Assembly: GCA_965215945.1 (NCBI GenBank)
Contig: CBDCFC010000003.1
Span: forward strand, 1 to 59,497
Length of the DNA stretch: 59,497 bases
From: JAHEKD01 sp965215945
Lineage (GTDB): Bacteria; Pseudomonadota; Gammaproteobacteria; Arenicellales; JAHEKD01
Direction of reading: 5' to 3'
Under the pieces are notes generated by a model, which saw only the letters and a program-made list of their open reading frames with translations, made no database searches and was not told the DNA's origin. Both the position numbers and the translations under genes were made by a program. Position 1 is the stretch's first letter, and the number at the start of each line of letters is the position of its first letter. This document shows, piece by piece, positions 32,454-41,007 of the stretch.

Positions 32454-33663
32454 ATGCAAATGCCAGAATTAATCGAGATCAAAAATGGTGAACCGCCGAA
32501 ACCAACTTTTTCTGAACAAGAGATGAGCTCGCGTTTAAAAAAGTTACGTAACTATATGAAAGACAGTGATATTCAAGCAGCCGTTTTTACTTCGATTCAT
32601 AACATAAACTATTTTGGTGACTTTGTTTACTGTGCTTTCGGTCGTCCCTATGGGTTAGTAGTAACACAAGAAAGAATGACTTCTCTGACTGCCAATATTG
32701 ATGGGGGTCAGCCATATAGGCAAACATTTGGGCACGATAATTTGGTTTATACTGACTGGAAAAAGGATAATTTTTTTTCGTGGTATTCTAAAATTAGTGC
32801 CAAATCAAGGTAAGGTGGGCATCGAATTCGACCACGTTACACTCGAGCGTAAGCGGAAATTTCAGGATGCATTAGATGCTGTTGAGTTAGTCGATATTAG
32901 TGTGTCAACAATGCAAATTCGCATGATCAAGTCAACAGAAGAACATGCGCTGATCAAACAGGGTGCAAGAATTTGTGATATCGGCGGTGCAGCTGTCGTT
33001 GAAGCAGTCCGTGAAAACGTTCCTGAGTACGAAGTAGCATTGCATTCAACCAAGGTGATGGTTAAAGCGATTGCTAAAACTTACCCGCACACTGAATTGA
33101 TGGATACTTGGACCTGGTTTCAGTCAGGTATCAATACAGATGGAGCGCATAATCCTGTAACCACACGGCGGGTGCAAAAAGGTGACATACTTAGTCTGAA
33201 CTGTTTTGCTATGATCTCAGGCTATTATCAAGCTCTGGAGCGAACATTGTTTTTCGATCATTGCAGTGATGAGCATTTGCGTCTGTGGGAAATCAACTGT
33301 GAAGTACATCGACAAGGACTAAAACTGGTTAAGCCAGGGATTCGCTGCATGGATGTTGCACTTGAGTTGAATAAAATTTTTGAAAGTCATAATCTGCTTA
33401 AATATCGAACGTTTGGCTATGGCCATTCTTTCGGCAGTCTGAGCCATTATTATGGGCGTGAAGCAGGGCTTGAATTTAGGGAAGATATTGAAACAGTATT
33501 ACAACCAGGAATGGTAGTTTCAATTGAACCTATGATTATGTTGCCCGAAGGCATGCCAGGCGCTGGTGGCTATCGCGAGCATGATATTCTTATCGTGACT
33601 GAAAATGGTGCTGAAAATATTACCCATTTTCCATTTGGACCGGAACATAATATTCTTGCTTGA
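32454..33663 (+). pseudogene. creatinase (creatine amidinohydrolase), frameshifted at a T8 tract
   Basis: The two frames together are a full creatinase of about 403 residues, the length of the Pseudomonas enzyme. The first frame gives the N-terminal domain (TSIHNINYFGDFVYC, ANIDGGQPYRQTFG). The second gives the pita-bread domain with the catalytic His in PEYEVALHST, then DTWTWFQSGINTDGAHNPVTTR, FGYGHSFGSLSHYYGREAGL, SIEPMIMLPEGMPGAGGYREHDI. The metal ligands of M24 aminopeptidases are absent, as expected for creatinase. The break is at eight T (32771-32778); with seven T the text reads DNFFRGILKLVPNQGKVGIE. Product: creatine to sarcosine and urea. Either inactive or a homopolymer error. Confidence 0.92.
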
Positions 33664-33664
33664 T

Positions 33665-33711
33665 GTCATCCTGAGCTTGACTCAGGATCTCCTAAAGACT
33701 GTTCGGGCCTT
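33665..33711. repeat. intergenic hairpin repeat (GTCATCCTGA type)
   Basis: It reads GTCATCCTGAGCTTGACTCA with GGATCTCCT, then GACTGTTCGGGC. It matches the copy at 28029 and a degenerate one at 35491. Sits between creatinase and the SDR gene. Confidence 0.7.
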
Positions 33712-33730
33712 TAAATAGAGATATTTACAA

Positions 33731-34477
33731 ATGAAAAAAATCGCTTTAATCACTGGTGCCAGTCGCGGAATCGGTGCAGCAACCGCAAGACTGTTAGCTA
33801 AGAATGGCTATGCACTTGGAATTAACTATGTCAAAGGCAAAGCTGCGGCAGAGGCGTTACTGGCTGAAGTTAAAGCTGAAGGGATAGATGCCACTGTAAT
33901 TCAGGCGGATGTTTCCAAAGAAGCAGATATATTGAATATGTTTACCGAAGTGGATGAAAAGCTTGGCCCATTAACAGCATTAGTTAATAACGCGGCAATT
34001 CTTGAGCGGCAAATGCGGTTTGAGAATATGGATATAGGAAGGTGGCAGCGAGTATTCTCGGTAAATGTATTCGGCAGTTTTTTATGCAGCAGAGAGGCAA
34101 TTAAACGAATGTCGACAGATAATGGTGGTAGCGGCGGTGCGATCGTGAATATATCGTCTGCTGCATCACGCTTTGGCTCGCCGGATGAATACATTGATTA
34201 TGCGTCATCCAAGGGTGCAATCGATACAATGACAGTAGGATTGGCGAAAGAAGTTGCTCAGCAGGGGATCAGGGTAAATGCTGTACGTCCCGGTACTATT
34301 TACACTGATATGCATGCCACAGGTGGCGAACCCAATAGAGTTGAAAGAGTCAAGTTAACAACACCTATGCAGCGGGGTGGTTATCCAGAAGAAATAGCCA
34401 GCGCTGTTTTGTGGTTATTATCAGACCAGGCCTCATTTACAACTGGTGCAATAGTTGATGTGACAGGCGGAAAATAA
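33731..34477 (+). CDS. SDR family oxidoreductase
   Basis: This 248-residue classical short-chain dehydrogenase has cofactor loop TGASRGIGAATA (8-19), NNAA (87-90), catalytic Ser142/143, Tyr157 and Lys161 (YIDYASSKGA), and C-terminal GAIVDVTGGK. A small residue pattern after strand 2 (NYVKGK) suggests NADP. Similar to FabG/glucose dehydrogenase-like enzymes; substrate not predictable. It stands 67 bases after creatinase with a repeat between, so a shared function is only possible. Confidence 0.92.
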   Translation: MKKIALITGASRGIGAATARLLAKNGYALGINYVKGKAAAEALLAEVKAEGIDATVIQADVSKEADILNMFTEVDEKLGPLTALVNNAAILERQMRFENMDIGRWQRVFSVNVFGSFLCSREAIKRMSTDNGGSGGAIVNISSAASRFGSPDEYIDYASSKGAIDTMTVGLAKEVAQQGIRVNAVRPGTIYTDMHATGGEPNRVERVKLTTPMQRGGYPEEIASAVLWLLSDQASFTTGAIVDVTGGK

Positions 34478-34492
34478 TGATTTATATGGCTG

Positions 34493-34705
34493 TTATTTAA
34501 TGATTTTAATCTCGTTTTTGGTTGGTGTCGCCCATTCGTGGCACAAGTCCGAGATATATTCGATTAATGCCTGTTCTTTTATTTCGTTAGGAATATGAAT
34601 GTCAGTCGCTATTCTCTTTTTACCTTCATTACCCAAGTAGAAGGTTTTCCAGCGCCCGTTATCACGTTTTATTTCTAGTGGCTTTCCGTAAACATTTAAT
34701 TTCAT
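34493..34705 (-). CDS. DUF7661 family small protein
   Basis: This 70-residue protein opens MKLNVYGKPLEIKRDNGRWK and carries LGNEGKKRIATDIHIPNEI. I recognise the small family now called DUF7661 (Y-G-K/R followed by a W-x-x-F/Y-x-L-G-x-x-G-K-R-R pattern and a C-terminal HEWA helix). One small alpha/beta domain, cytosolic. Convergent with the SDR gene. Function unknown. Confidence 0.72.
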   Translation of the reverse strand: MKLNVYGKPLEIKRDNGRWKTFYLGNEGKKRIATDIHIPNEIKEQALIEYISDLCHEWATPTKNEIKIIK

Positions 34706-34889
34706 CAGTTAAGTTTATACTAAAACGCCATTAATCCTGACAAGCATTATCAGCAAATCAGGTTTATGTGGATGGTTTGGAAGGCATACATGGGTGCTGC
34801 CGGCGCCTTGGCATCAATACAAAAGTAGCGACTAACTACAGTTTATTTCAAAGATAACTGTTGAGTTTGAAAACTATTATGCTCGATAG

Positions 34890-35483
34890 ATGTCAGAGTT
34901 AAACATGAAAAGTGTGCTTTTAAGTCTTATCTTGATTTTATCGATATTTTCAGCACAATTTTCATTTGCCGATAAGGCCTACTTTGCGGGAGGCTGCTTT
35001 TGGTGCATGGAAGCTGATTTTGAAAAGCTTGACGGTGTTGTTGATGTGATTTCAGGTTTTACCGGCGGCACTCTGGAAAACCCAACCTACAACGGCGACC
35101 ACGGTGGCCATTATGAAGCCGTTGAAATTATTTATGATTCTGAAGTTATCAGTTACCATCAATTGTTGGTTAATTACTGGGTGAATATTGACCCATTTGA
35201 TGACTACGGGCAATTCTGTGACAAAGGCTCGAGCTACAAGACGGCAATTTTTGTCAGTAACGATCAGGAGCGTGAGCTTGCTGAAAAATCCAATCAACAG
35301 GTGGTGGAAAATTTTCCGGACAAAAAAGTGGTTACCCCAATACTCGATGCCTCTACTTTCTGGCCCATCAAGGGTGATGAAGAAGGCCATCAGGATTTCT
35401 ACAAGAAAAACCCGGTTCGCTATAAGACCTATCGTTACCTATGTGGCAGAGACAAACGATTGCAGGAGATCTGGGGAAGCTGA
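34890..35483 (+). CDS. msrA: peptide methionine sulfoxide reductase A, exported
   Basis: This 197-residue protein has the MsrA active-site motif GCFWC at 35-39 with catalytic Cys36, then GVVDVISGFTGG, Y-x-x-V...HYEAVEI and the conserved segment ending near YLCGRDK. Residues 6-27 form a hydrophobic signal ending SFA-DKA, so the enzyme should be periplasmic. Start could be ATG 34890 or the second Met at 34905, which would put the signal at the very N-terminus. It repairs Met-S-sulfoxide in envelope proteins. Isolated gene. Confidence 0.93.
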   Translation: MSELNMKSVLLSLILILSIFSAQFSFADKAYFAGGCFWCMEADFEKLDGVVDVISGFTGGTLENPTYNGDHGGHYEAVEIIYDSEVISYHQLLVNYWVNIDPFDDYGQFCDKGSSYKTAIFVSNDQERELAEKSNQQVVENFPDKKVVTPILDASTFWPIKGDEEGHQDFYKKNPVRYKTYRYLCGRDKRLQEIWGS

Positions 35484-35490
35484 CCCGCGA

Positions 35491-35523
35491 GGTCATCCGC
35501 GAACTTCTAAAGACTGTTCAAGC
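35491..35523. repeat. degenerate copy of the GTCATCC...GACTGTTC repeat
   Basis: GGTCATCCGCGAACTTCTAA followed by AGACTGTTC matches the right half of the repeat at 33665. Lies just after msrA. Confidence 0.5.
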
Positions 35524-35650
35524 GTAAAAGAAAGATCCTCGCTGTAATACTCGGTTACTCCTAGTCATATAAATTCGTGTTTGCCTCAATCAACTTAAGA
35601 TGAAAGTTAAAGCAGTTATTTTTATGGCTTAATAAACAAAGTATGATGGA

Positions 35651-35666
35651 AACTAACCATTTATTT
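35651..35666. promoter_or_regulatory. TetR operator, site 1 (autoregulation)
   Basis: AACTAACCATTTATTT, first of four related inverted repeats. It lies 14 bases before a TATAAT (35680-35685), across the expected -35 region of tetR. It is the weakest copy in its right half. Confidence 0.65.
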
Positions 35667-35721
35667 ACATATTAAGTTGTATAATGTGTAATTGATGAAT
35701 TAAGCTGATAAAGTATCATTT

Positions 35722-36360
35722 ATGTCAACACTTAAGACTAAACATAAAATCCGTGATGCACAGGCCACACAAAAAAGGATTTTGTCCGCTGCAAAAGCTG
35801 AATTCGCTCGCAAGGGGTTAGGTGGTGCGCGCATAGATGTTATTGCTAAAAGATCAAAATCCAACAAACGGATGATTTATCACTATTTTGGCAGCAAGGA
35901 AGAATTGTTCAAGCGTGTTCTGGAAGATGCCTATAGCCATATCCGAAATGCCGAAAAGGAACTTGAGCTTGATCATCTGGAACCACGTCAGGCATTAGAA
36001 AAACTGGTTCGATTTACCTGGAGCTACTATCTCAAAAATCCTCAGTTCATTACCCTGGTCAACAGTGAAAACCTGCATAGGGCAAAACATTTGAAGAAAT
36101 CAAAACTAATAAAGATTCTCAGCAGAGAATTCGTCAAAATGGTGAGTAAGTTACTTGAGCGTGGCGCTAAGCAGGGCGTATTCCGTTCCGGTATTGATCC
36201 GGTTCAGCTAAATATAACCATTGCCGCAATCGGTTATTATTACTTGACTAATCGATACACAGGCACAATTGTCTATGAGCGCGATCTGATGGCACCCGAA
36301 GCCTTGGATAGGCGGCTTGAATTCAATATAGATACAGTAATGCGACTTGTGTGTAAATAA
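35722..36360 (+). CDS. TetR/AcrR family regulator of the adjoining catabolic regulon
   Basis: This 212-residue regulator has the TetR DNA-binding domain at residues 15-62 (RILSAAKAEFARKGLGGARIDVIAKR, then SNKRMIYHYFGSKEELFKRV). The C-terminal ligand domain contains PRQALEKLVRFTWSYYLKNPQF and matches the TetR_C group often linked to CoA-thioester catabolism. The gene is followed by a CoA-transferase operon. Four copies of one 16-bp inverted repeat lie before tetR and three neighbouring transcription units, downstream of the -10 in three of the cases, as expected for repression. Inducer unknown; an acyl-CoA intermediate is a reasonable guess. Confidence 0.93.
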   Translation: MSTLKTKHKIRDAQATQKRILSAAKAEFARKGLGGARIDVIAKRSKSNKRMIYHYFGSKEELFKRVLEDAYSHIRNAEKELELDHLEPRQALEKLVRFTWSYYLKNPQFITLVNSENLHRAKHLKKSKLIKILSREFVKMVSKLLERGAKQGVFRSGIDPVQLNITIAAIGYYYLTNRYTGTIVYERDLMAPEALDRRLEFNIDTVMRLVCK

Positions 36361-36509
36361 ATCTGTATATTGAGTTAATCTGATCACACCTGATATACAA
36401 AGGTAAATTTCGCTAGATCAAATCTCAGCAAGATAAATAATTCTGTACTTTAATTAGTTTTTGTTTTGCGTTTCTTAAACAAATAGATATTCCATAATCA
36501 CCGACTTAC

Positions 36510-36560
36510 TTGACGTAATCTTGGGAAAGGTGCATACTAAAAATAACTAACCAGTTACTT
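36510..36560 (+). promoter_or_regulatory. promoter and TetR operator, site 2 (CoA-transferase operon)
   Basis: TTGACG (36510-36515), a 17-base spacer and CATACT (36533-36538) are followed by AACTAACCAGTTACTT (36545-36560), the best copy of the inverted repeat. It covers the expected transcription start. Confidence 0.8.
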
Positions 36561-36585
36561 AATAATAGCACAAACCTCAGGATAG

Positions 36586-38163
36586 ATGAAAATGCTAAAA
36601 ACAAGAACTGCCGCCGATGCTGTTAACATGATTCCAGATGGGGCTATCGTGGCAGTGAATTCATCCAGTGGTTTATGTTGCCCTGATAAAGTTCTCGAGG
36701 CGATTGGTGAGCGTTATAAAAGTCAGGGTTCACCAAAAAATTTAACAACCATACATCCGATTGCTGCCGGTGATATGTTTGGTACCAAGGGTATTGATCA
36801 TCTTGCCCAGAGCGGTTTGTTGTCCACCATAATTGGTGGATCATATCCTTCAGGACCATCATCCATGGAGCCTCCGCTTATCTGGCAGATGATAGGCAAA
36901 AACGAAGTGGCTGCTTACAACGTGCCCAGTGGAATTATTTTTGACATCATGAATGCGGTAGCCAGCAAACACCCGGGTGTTTTAACTAAAGTAGGGCTGG
37001 AAACGTATGCTGATCCTGATCTCGACGGTTGCGCAATGAATCAGGCGGCGAGTGAGAAAAGCATTGTCAAGAAAGTCCAGTTCGAAAACGAACAGTGGCT
37101 TTATTTTCCATCAATACGACCTGACTTTGCAATAATTCGTGCGACAACAGCAGATGAACGAGGCAATCTGACGTTTGAGCATGAGGGCGCATATCTTGGT
37201 GCTGTCGAGTTGGCACTGGCCGCACATAACAATGGCGGCAAGGTGATTGCCCAGGCCAAACGTATTGCGCAATTTGGAACACTGCGCCCGCATGAAGTGC
37301 GTGTGCCCGGTATTCTGGTTGATTACATCGTTGAAGCCCCGGAGCAATTGCAAACCACAGCGACCGAGTATGACGCGGCCATATCAGGCGAATTATTTCG
37401 TCCCTGGCAATCATTTAGCATTCCTGAATTTAATGTGGCTAAAGTAATGGCCCGGCGTGTCGCTCTCGAAATGAGAAAAGACTGGGTGGTGAACATCGGT
37501 TTTGGTATTTCGGCGAATGTGCCGCGGATTTTTTTGGAAGAAGGTCAACATGGACAAGTGACCTGGGTGATTGAGCAGGGTGCGATTGGTGGTGTTCCAT
37601 TACTTGATTTTAAATTTGGTTGCTCTTCTAATGCAGAGGCTTTTGTTTCTTCGCCGAGTCAGTTTGCTTATTTTCAAGCGGCAGGTTTTGACGCCTCGTT
37701 ATTATCTTTTTTGCAGATTGGCCGTGACGGTTCGGTGAATGTGTCTAAACTGCCAGCCAGGCCACATGTAACGGCTGGTGTAGGAGGGTTTACCGACATC
37801 ACCTCCAGAGCGAAAAAAATTATTTTTTCAGGTTATTTCAATGCCGGGGCCAAACTATCCGTGGACAAAGGCAAGCTGATCATTGAGCGGGAGGGCAAAG
37901 TGGCGAAAATCGTCGAGCAAGTTGAGCAGGTCAGCTTTTCCGGCAAACGGGCAGTGGCGCAGAGTCAGGATGTGACCTACATAACTGAGCGCTGTGTTAT
38001 CAAGCTTACTGCGGACGGTTTGGTTGTCACAGAAGTTGCCCCGGGGATAGATATCGAGAAGGATATTATTAGGCAGGCTGAATTCGAAATGCAAATTGCT
38101 CCCGACGTCAGTGTTATGGATGAGCGCATATTCAAGCCTGAAAAATTCGGCTTGAGCCTTTGA
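36586..38163 (+). CDS. acyl-CoA:carboxylate CoA-transferase, fused alpha/beta subunits
   Basis: This 525-residue class I CoA-transferase has both halves in one chain. The first half (1-270) opens with IPDGAIVAVNSSSGL. The second half contains the catalytic glutamate motif E-Q-G-A-I-G-G with Glu330, expected to form the covalent glutamyl-CoA intermediate. It activates an organic acid by taking CoA from acetyl- or succinyl-CoA. It resembles the PCT/YdiF group (acetate, propionate, acetoacetate). It is first in its operon under the TetR operator, so it probably performs the activation step; the acid is unknown. Confidence 0.93.
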   Translation: MKMLKTRTAADAVNMIPDGAIVAVNSSSGLCCPDKVLEAIGERYKSQGSPKNLTTIHPIAAGDMFGTKGIDHLAQSGLLSTIIGGSYPSGPSSMEPPLIWQMIGKNEVAAYNVPSGIIFDIMNAVASKHPGVLTKVGLETYADPDLDGCAMNQAASEKSIVKKVQFENEQWLYFPSIRPDFAIIRATTADERGNLTFEHEGAYLGAVELALAAHNNGGKVIAQAKRIAQFGTLRPHEVRVPGILVDYIVEAPEQLQTTATEYDAAISGELFRPWQSFSIPEFNVAKVMARRVALEMRKDWVVNIGFGISANVPRIFLEEGQHGQVTWVIEQGAIGGVPLLDFKFGCSSNAEAFVSSPSQFAYFQAAGFDASLLSFLQIGRDGSVNVSKLPARPHVTAGVGGFTDITSRAKKIIFSGYFNAGAKLSVDKGKLIIEREGKVAKIVEQVEQVSFSGKRAVAQSQDVTYITERCVIKLTADGLVVTEVAPGIDIEKDIIRQAEFEMQIAPDVSVMDERIFKPEKFGLSL

Positions 38164-38171
38164 AAAGCATT

Positions 38172-38960
38172 ATGAAAGAATTTTCCTTAAATACGATAAA
38201 AGTTCAAGTCCGTGGTGATGTTGTCGAAGTTGTTTTGAACAGGGAGAGCAAGCTAAACGCAATTAATCAGCAAATGATCAATGAACTTGATGAACTGTGC
38301 CAAAGGATCGAGAATGACCGTGATATAAAAGCGGTGATTCTTACCGGCTCGGGTGAGCGGGCGTTTTCTTCCGGAGGCGATATATTTGAGTGGGGACGAT
38401 TAAAGCCCGAAGAATTCAGTCGTTTCTGGATTCGACAGGGTCACGATGTTTTGTCAGCTCTGGCAACACTTAGGCAGCCTGTGATAGCGGTACTTAATGG
38501 TGATGCACTAGGCGGCGGACTGGAACTGGCCGCAACGGCCGATCTTAGAATTGCCGAATCCCATATCGTTGTGGGTCAGCCTGAAACGTCTCTGGGTGTG
38601 ATTCCAGGATGGTCAGGAACACAACGTGCGGTTCGCCGCTTCGGCGCACCCGCCGTAAAGCGCATGGCAATATTCGGAGAAGTATTCCAGGCGCAAGAAG
38701 CGTTTGAATTAGGTATAGTCGATCACGTTGTGCCCTCCGGAAAAGGGCTTAATCGAGCGCACGAAATTGCAGACCGACTCAGGTCGCGAAGTCCTGATGC
38801 CTGCGAAATCACGAAAATGTTAATCAATGCTGCTGAGTATGAGGAACGTGAACGTGTCATAGAGTCACTGGCTGGTAGAGTGGCTGTTTCCTCAGAATAT
38901 GTTAGGCAAAGTGTCGAAGCATTTGAAAGGAAAAATACGCCAGGCCCGTCTGACAATTGA
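38172..38960 (+). CDS. enoyl-CoA hydratase/isomerase (crotonase) family protein
   Basis: The protein has about 262 residues from the ATG at 38172; a TTG at 38160 overlaps the previous stop. Crotonase motifs are FSSGGDIFEWG (first oxyanion strand, A-F-S-S-G-G-D), GDALGGGLELAATADLRIAE (second), and a Glu in QPETSLGVIPGWSGTQ at a catalytic position. It hydrates or isomerises an enoyl-CoA, or cleaves a C-C bond as some relatives do. Co-transcribed with the CoA-transferase; followed by a new promoter. Confidence 0.9.
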   Translation: MKEFSLNTIKVQVRGDVVEVVLNRESKLNAINQQMINELDELCQRIENDRDIKAVILTGSGERAFSSGGDIFEWGRLKPEEFSRFWIRQGHDVLSALATLRQPVIAVLNGDALGGGLELAATADLRIAESHIVVGQPETSLGVIPGWSGTQRAVRRFGAPAVKRMAIFGEVFQAQEAFELGIVDHVVPSGKGLNRAHEIADRLRSRSPDACEITKMLINAAEYEERERVIESLAGRVAVSSEYVRQSVEAFERKNTPGPSDN

Positions 38961-39020
38961 ATATTTTTGATTTCATCGGTGCGTAAAACCACAGCTAAGT
39001 AGTCTGTTACTAGAATTTTC

Positions 39021-39066
39021 TTGACGAGGTTGATGCAAGATGCTATTAGTAACTAAACAGTTATTT
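39021..39066 (+). promoter_or_regulatory. promoter and TetR operator, site 3 (acyl-CoA dehydrogenase operon)
   Basis: TTGACG (39021-39026), a 17-base spacer, TATTAG (39044-39049), then AACTAAACAGTTATTT (39051-39066) directly after the -10 and 14 bases before the start codon. Confidence 0.8.
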
Positions 39067-39079
39067 ATTTATAAATAAA

Positions 39080-40225
39080 ATGTATATAAATGAAACTCAT
39101 CAGCAAGTGCGTGAAATGGCTAGAGCATTTGCTGATGATGTGATTAGGCCGGTCGCACAGAAGTTAGATGAAGATGAAAGCTTTCCTTCGGATATCTATT
39201 CGCAAATGGGTGAATTGGGTTTGTTCGGCATCTGTGTGCCGGAGTCCATGGGTGGTCCCGGTCTGGATACCCTGACATATGCATTGGTGATGGAACAACT
39301 CTCGCGTGGGTATGCTTCGATTGCGGATCAGTGTGGACTGGTCGAACTTATTAGCACTTTGTTGGTACGCCACGGCAGCGACGCTCAGCAACAACGTTGG
39401 CTTGCGCCTGTAATGAAAGCCAAAACCAAAGTGGCGTATTGTATTACTGAGCCTGAAGCAGGCACTGATGTGTCTGGCATTCGAACTACAGCGCAGAAGC
39501 ATAAACAAGGTTGGCTGCTTAATGGTGGGAAAATCTGGATTCACAATGCGCCGGTGGCCGATGTCGGTTTTGTCCTGGCACGCACCGATAAAAAAGCCGG
39601 GCATAGGGGAATGAGCATTTTCATTGTTGATTTGCATGCCGAAGGTGTCGAGCGAGGGCCGAAAGAACATAAAATGGGCCAACGTGCAAGCCAGGTTGGC
39701 GCATTGAATTTTGATGATGTGGAATTGCCTGAGGATGCTTTGCTTGGTGAGCTCGGGCGTGGATTTCACATCATGATGAGTGTTCTCGATAAAGGCCGGG
39801 TGGGTATCGGGGCACTTGCAGTGGGTATTGCACAGGCCGGACTTGAAGCAGCGCTTGAGTATGCGTTACAACGAAAACAGTTTGGCACCCAAATCAGTGA
39901 ATTCCAGGGTGTGCAGTGGCTACTTGCTGACATGGCCAAGGACATCGAAGCGGCACGGTTATTAGTCCATAACGCTGCTTGTCAAATTGACCAGGGTAAA
40001 AATGCGACCAAAGCCTGTTCGATGGCCAAATGTTTTGCCGGTGATATGGCAGTAGCGCGTACCGCCGATGCAGTTCAGGTTTTTGGAGGTAGTGGTTATA
40101 TACGCGGTTTTGAAGTGGAACGGTTATACCGAGACGCGAAAATAACTCAAATCTATGAGGGCACCAACCAGATTCAGCGCATGATTATTGCCCGGGAATT
40201 AATAAAACACGGAGCACAGGCGTGA
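39080..40225 (+). CDS. acyl-CoA dehydrogenase
   Basis: This 381-residue FAD enzyme has the three-domain ACAD layout: FGICVPESMGGPGLD, YCITEPEAGTDVSG and GGKIWIHNAPVAD (flavin and substrate contacts), LALQR-like YALQRKQFGTQISEFQ, and YEGTNQIQRMIIARELI with the catalytic Glu near residue 360. It oxidises an acyl-CoA to the enoyl-CoA, passing electrons to ETF. First gene of a five- or six-gene unit that includes the SDR, DUF993 and TIM-barrel genes; the next gene overlaps its stop (GTGA). Confidence 0.95.
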   Translation: MYINETHQQVREMARAFADDVIRPVAQKLDEDESFPSDIYSQMGELGLFGICVPESMGGPGLDTLTYALVMEQLSRGYASIADQCGLVELISTLLVRHGSDAQQQRWLAPVMKAKTKVAYCITEPEAGTDVSGIRTTAQKHKQGWLLNGGKIWIHNAPVADVGFVLARTDKKAGHRGMSIFIVDLHAEGVERGPKEHKMGQRASQVGALNFDDVELPEDALLGELGRGFHIMMSVLDKGRVGIGALAVGIAQAGLEAALEYALQRKQFGTQISEFQGVQWLLADMAKDIEAARLLVHNAACQIDQGKNATKACSMAKCFAGDMAVARTADAVQVFGGSGYIRGFEVERLYRDAKITQIYEGTNQIQRMIIARELIKHGAQA

Positions 40226-41004
40226 CTTCGGATAACAATTTCGCGGCATTTATTAGCGGATCGACCCGTGGAATAGGTTTTGCCACGGCGCTTGAGCTTG
40301 CCAGGCACGGCTTTAATATTGCCATAAACGGTATTGATAACAATGGGCAGTTGGATCAAGCAGTGCGGGCAGTCGTTGACCTTGGGGTCGAAGTTGTCGC
40401 TGTGCCGGGTGACATTGCCAAAATAGAAAATCACACTGCAATGCTGGATTGTGCTGAAAAGGCTATTGGACCACTCACGACACTGATCAACAATGCCGGT
40501 GTTTCTGTCTTCAATCGCGGTGATTTGCTGGAGGTTACACCGGAAAGTTATGATCGTTGCCAATCTGTCAATTGCCGGGGGCATTTTTTTCTCAGTCAGA
40601 CTTTTGCCAGACGATTATTAGAGCGAGGGACAGACGATGGTCAATTTTACAGTTTGATTAATGTAACCTCATCGAATGCTGTTGCGGCTTCAACTAACCG
40701 TGGAGAGTATTGCATCTCCAAGGCTGCGGCAGCCATGAGTTCAAAACTTTTTGCGGTTCGATTGGGCAATCAATTCATTGCTGTTTACGATGTCCAACCG
40801 GGTGTCATTGAGACCGATATGACTAAAGCTGCCAGTAGCGACTATCAACAACGTATTGATGAACAAGATCTGACCCTGATACCCCGATTGGGTCAACCGC
40901 AGGATATGGCCAGAATTATCGCCACGCTGGCAACCGGTGGCCTGCCTTATACCACGGGACAGGTCATTTCTGCTGATGCCGGTATGCTGGTTTCCAGGTT
41001 CTGA
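40222..41004 (+). CDS. SDR oxidoreductase of the TetR regulon
   Basis: This 260-residue SDR starts at GTG 40222, overlapping the acyl-CoA dehydrogenase stop. The cofactor loop reads SGSTRGIGFATALEL (Ser instead of the first Thr/Gly of TGxxxGIG), with NNAG, Ser in NVTSSNA and the Tyr-x-x-x-Lys pair in GEYCISKAAAAMSS. C-terminus GQVISADAGMLVSRF. It resembles 3-oxoacyl reductases annotated FabG in catabolic operons. Probably oxidises or reduces a hydroxyl group of the pathway intermediate. Confidence 0.92.
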   Translation: MTSDNNFAAFISGSTRGIGFATALELARHGFNIAINGIDNNGQLDQAVRAVVDLGVEVVAVPGDIAKIENHTAMLDCAEKAIGPLTTLINNAGVSVFNRGDLLEVTPESYDRCQSVNCRGHFFLSQTFARRLLERGTDDGQFYSLINVTSSNAVAASTNRGEYCISKAAAAMSSKLFAVRLGNQFIAVYDVQPGVIETDMTKAASSDYQQRIDEQDLTLIPRLGQPQDMARIIATLATGGLPYTTGQVISADAGMLVSRF

Positions 41005-41007
41005 CTT

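Noticed and set aside
37067..37414. Minus-strand frames inside the CoA-transferase
   Set aside because: Shadow frames of a well-supported gene with no family resemblance.
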